From Streptomyces sp. TS71-3 (lineage in GTDB: Bacteria > Actinomycetota > Actinomycetes > Streptomycetales > Streptomycetaceae): a stretch of DNA of 64,000 bases. The DNA lies in contig NZ_BNEL01000003.1 in NCBI RefSeq assembly GCF_018327685.1, positions 1,550,001 to 1,614,000 on the forward strand. The letters run 5' to 3'. The notes under the pieces are model-generated. The model ran no database searches. It worked only from the letters and a program-made list of their open reading frames with translations, and was not told the origin of the DNA. Shown piece after piece: positions 63,954 through 64,000 of the stretch; position 1 is the first letter of the stretch, and the number at the start of each line of letters is the position of its first letter. The position numbers and the translations under genes are program-made.

Positions 63954-64000
63954 GGGCCACCTGCCCTTCCGGAAGGCGCCGGGACCCGGGGGCGGGGCCG

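Overview
The window is high-GC actinobacterial DNA, almost certainly Streptomyces: GC-biased third codon positions, many GTG starts behind GGAGG-type ribosome sites, NarL/LuxR, ROK, IclR and TetR regulators, Tat-type sugar-binding lipoproteins and actinobacterial mobile DNA. It splits into an accessory left part (about 1-40.4 kb) and a conserved chromosomal right part (about 40.4-64 kb). As I remember it, the right part follows the Streptomyces coelicolor SCO5998-SCO6014 gene order; I could not check this.

Left edge (1-6.9 kb): an RbsABC-type sugar ABC operon with a LacI-type operator (GTCAATCGATTGAC), then a PAS/GAF/SpoIIE phosphatase with its own kinase-like ATPase domain. An identical second operator lies at 6731-6744, where it now precedes unrelated DNA.

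Biosynthetic cluster (8.3-27.8 kb): the complete 7-deazaguanine route to preQ0 (folE, queD, queE, queC) is combined with three ATP-grasp ligases, a fused B12-dependent glutamate mutase, an EctB-like aminotransferase, three non-haem iron oxygenases of different families, a methyltransferase, a 4-hydroxy-2-oxovalerate-type aldolase, an FAH-fold enzyme, a cyclase-family hydrolase, an MFS exporter and an XRE/NB-ARC regulator. There is no ribosylating (ToyH-like), queF, tgt or dpdA gene. I infer an amide-linked or peptidyl deazapurine metabolite rather than a classical deazapurine nucleoside. The genes lie in three or four transcription units: a rightward block (8298-16291), a leftward operon (21112-16410), and two rightward units headed by a duplicated promoter/leader (21.25 and 25.27 kb).

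The cluster is bracketed by two nearly identical 752-bp inverted copies of a LuxR-family regulator gene (6928-7679 and 29783-30534). Inside the right copy sit a TetR repressor and a quinone-oxidoreductase gene that share three AACGCA-N8-TGCGTT operators.

Flank and mobile DNA (31-40.4 kb): an MBL-fold hydrolase, an IclR regulator, and a divergent OYE/MarR pair around a 23-bp-arm inverted repeat. These are followed by an IS701-type element (CTAG target duplication) whose transposase is split by an ISL2-like element (ACT duplication), and then a decayed integrative element: a tRNA-Arg(UCU) 3' fragment, a recombinase-like gene, an excisionase-like gene and an internally deleted integrase.

Right part (40.4-64 kb): an HTH-MurA fusion, aconitase, a secreted GH92 alpha-mannosidase, a metallophosphoesterase, the NgcEFG-type sugar transporter, the ROK regulator rok7B7, the xylFGH-type transporter, dxs (with a small MITE-like insertion in its stop codon), an amino acid permease and a NYN-domain protein. 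Carbon uptake, cell-wall precursor supply and isoprenoid entry are adjacent here.
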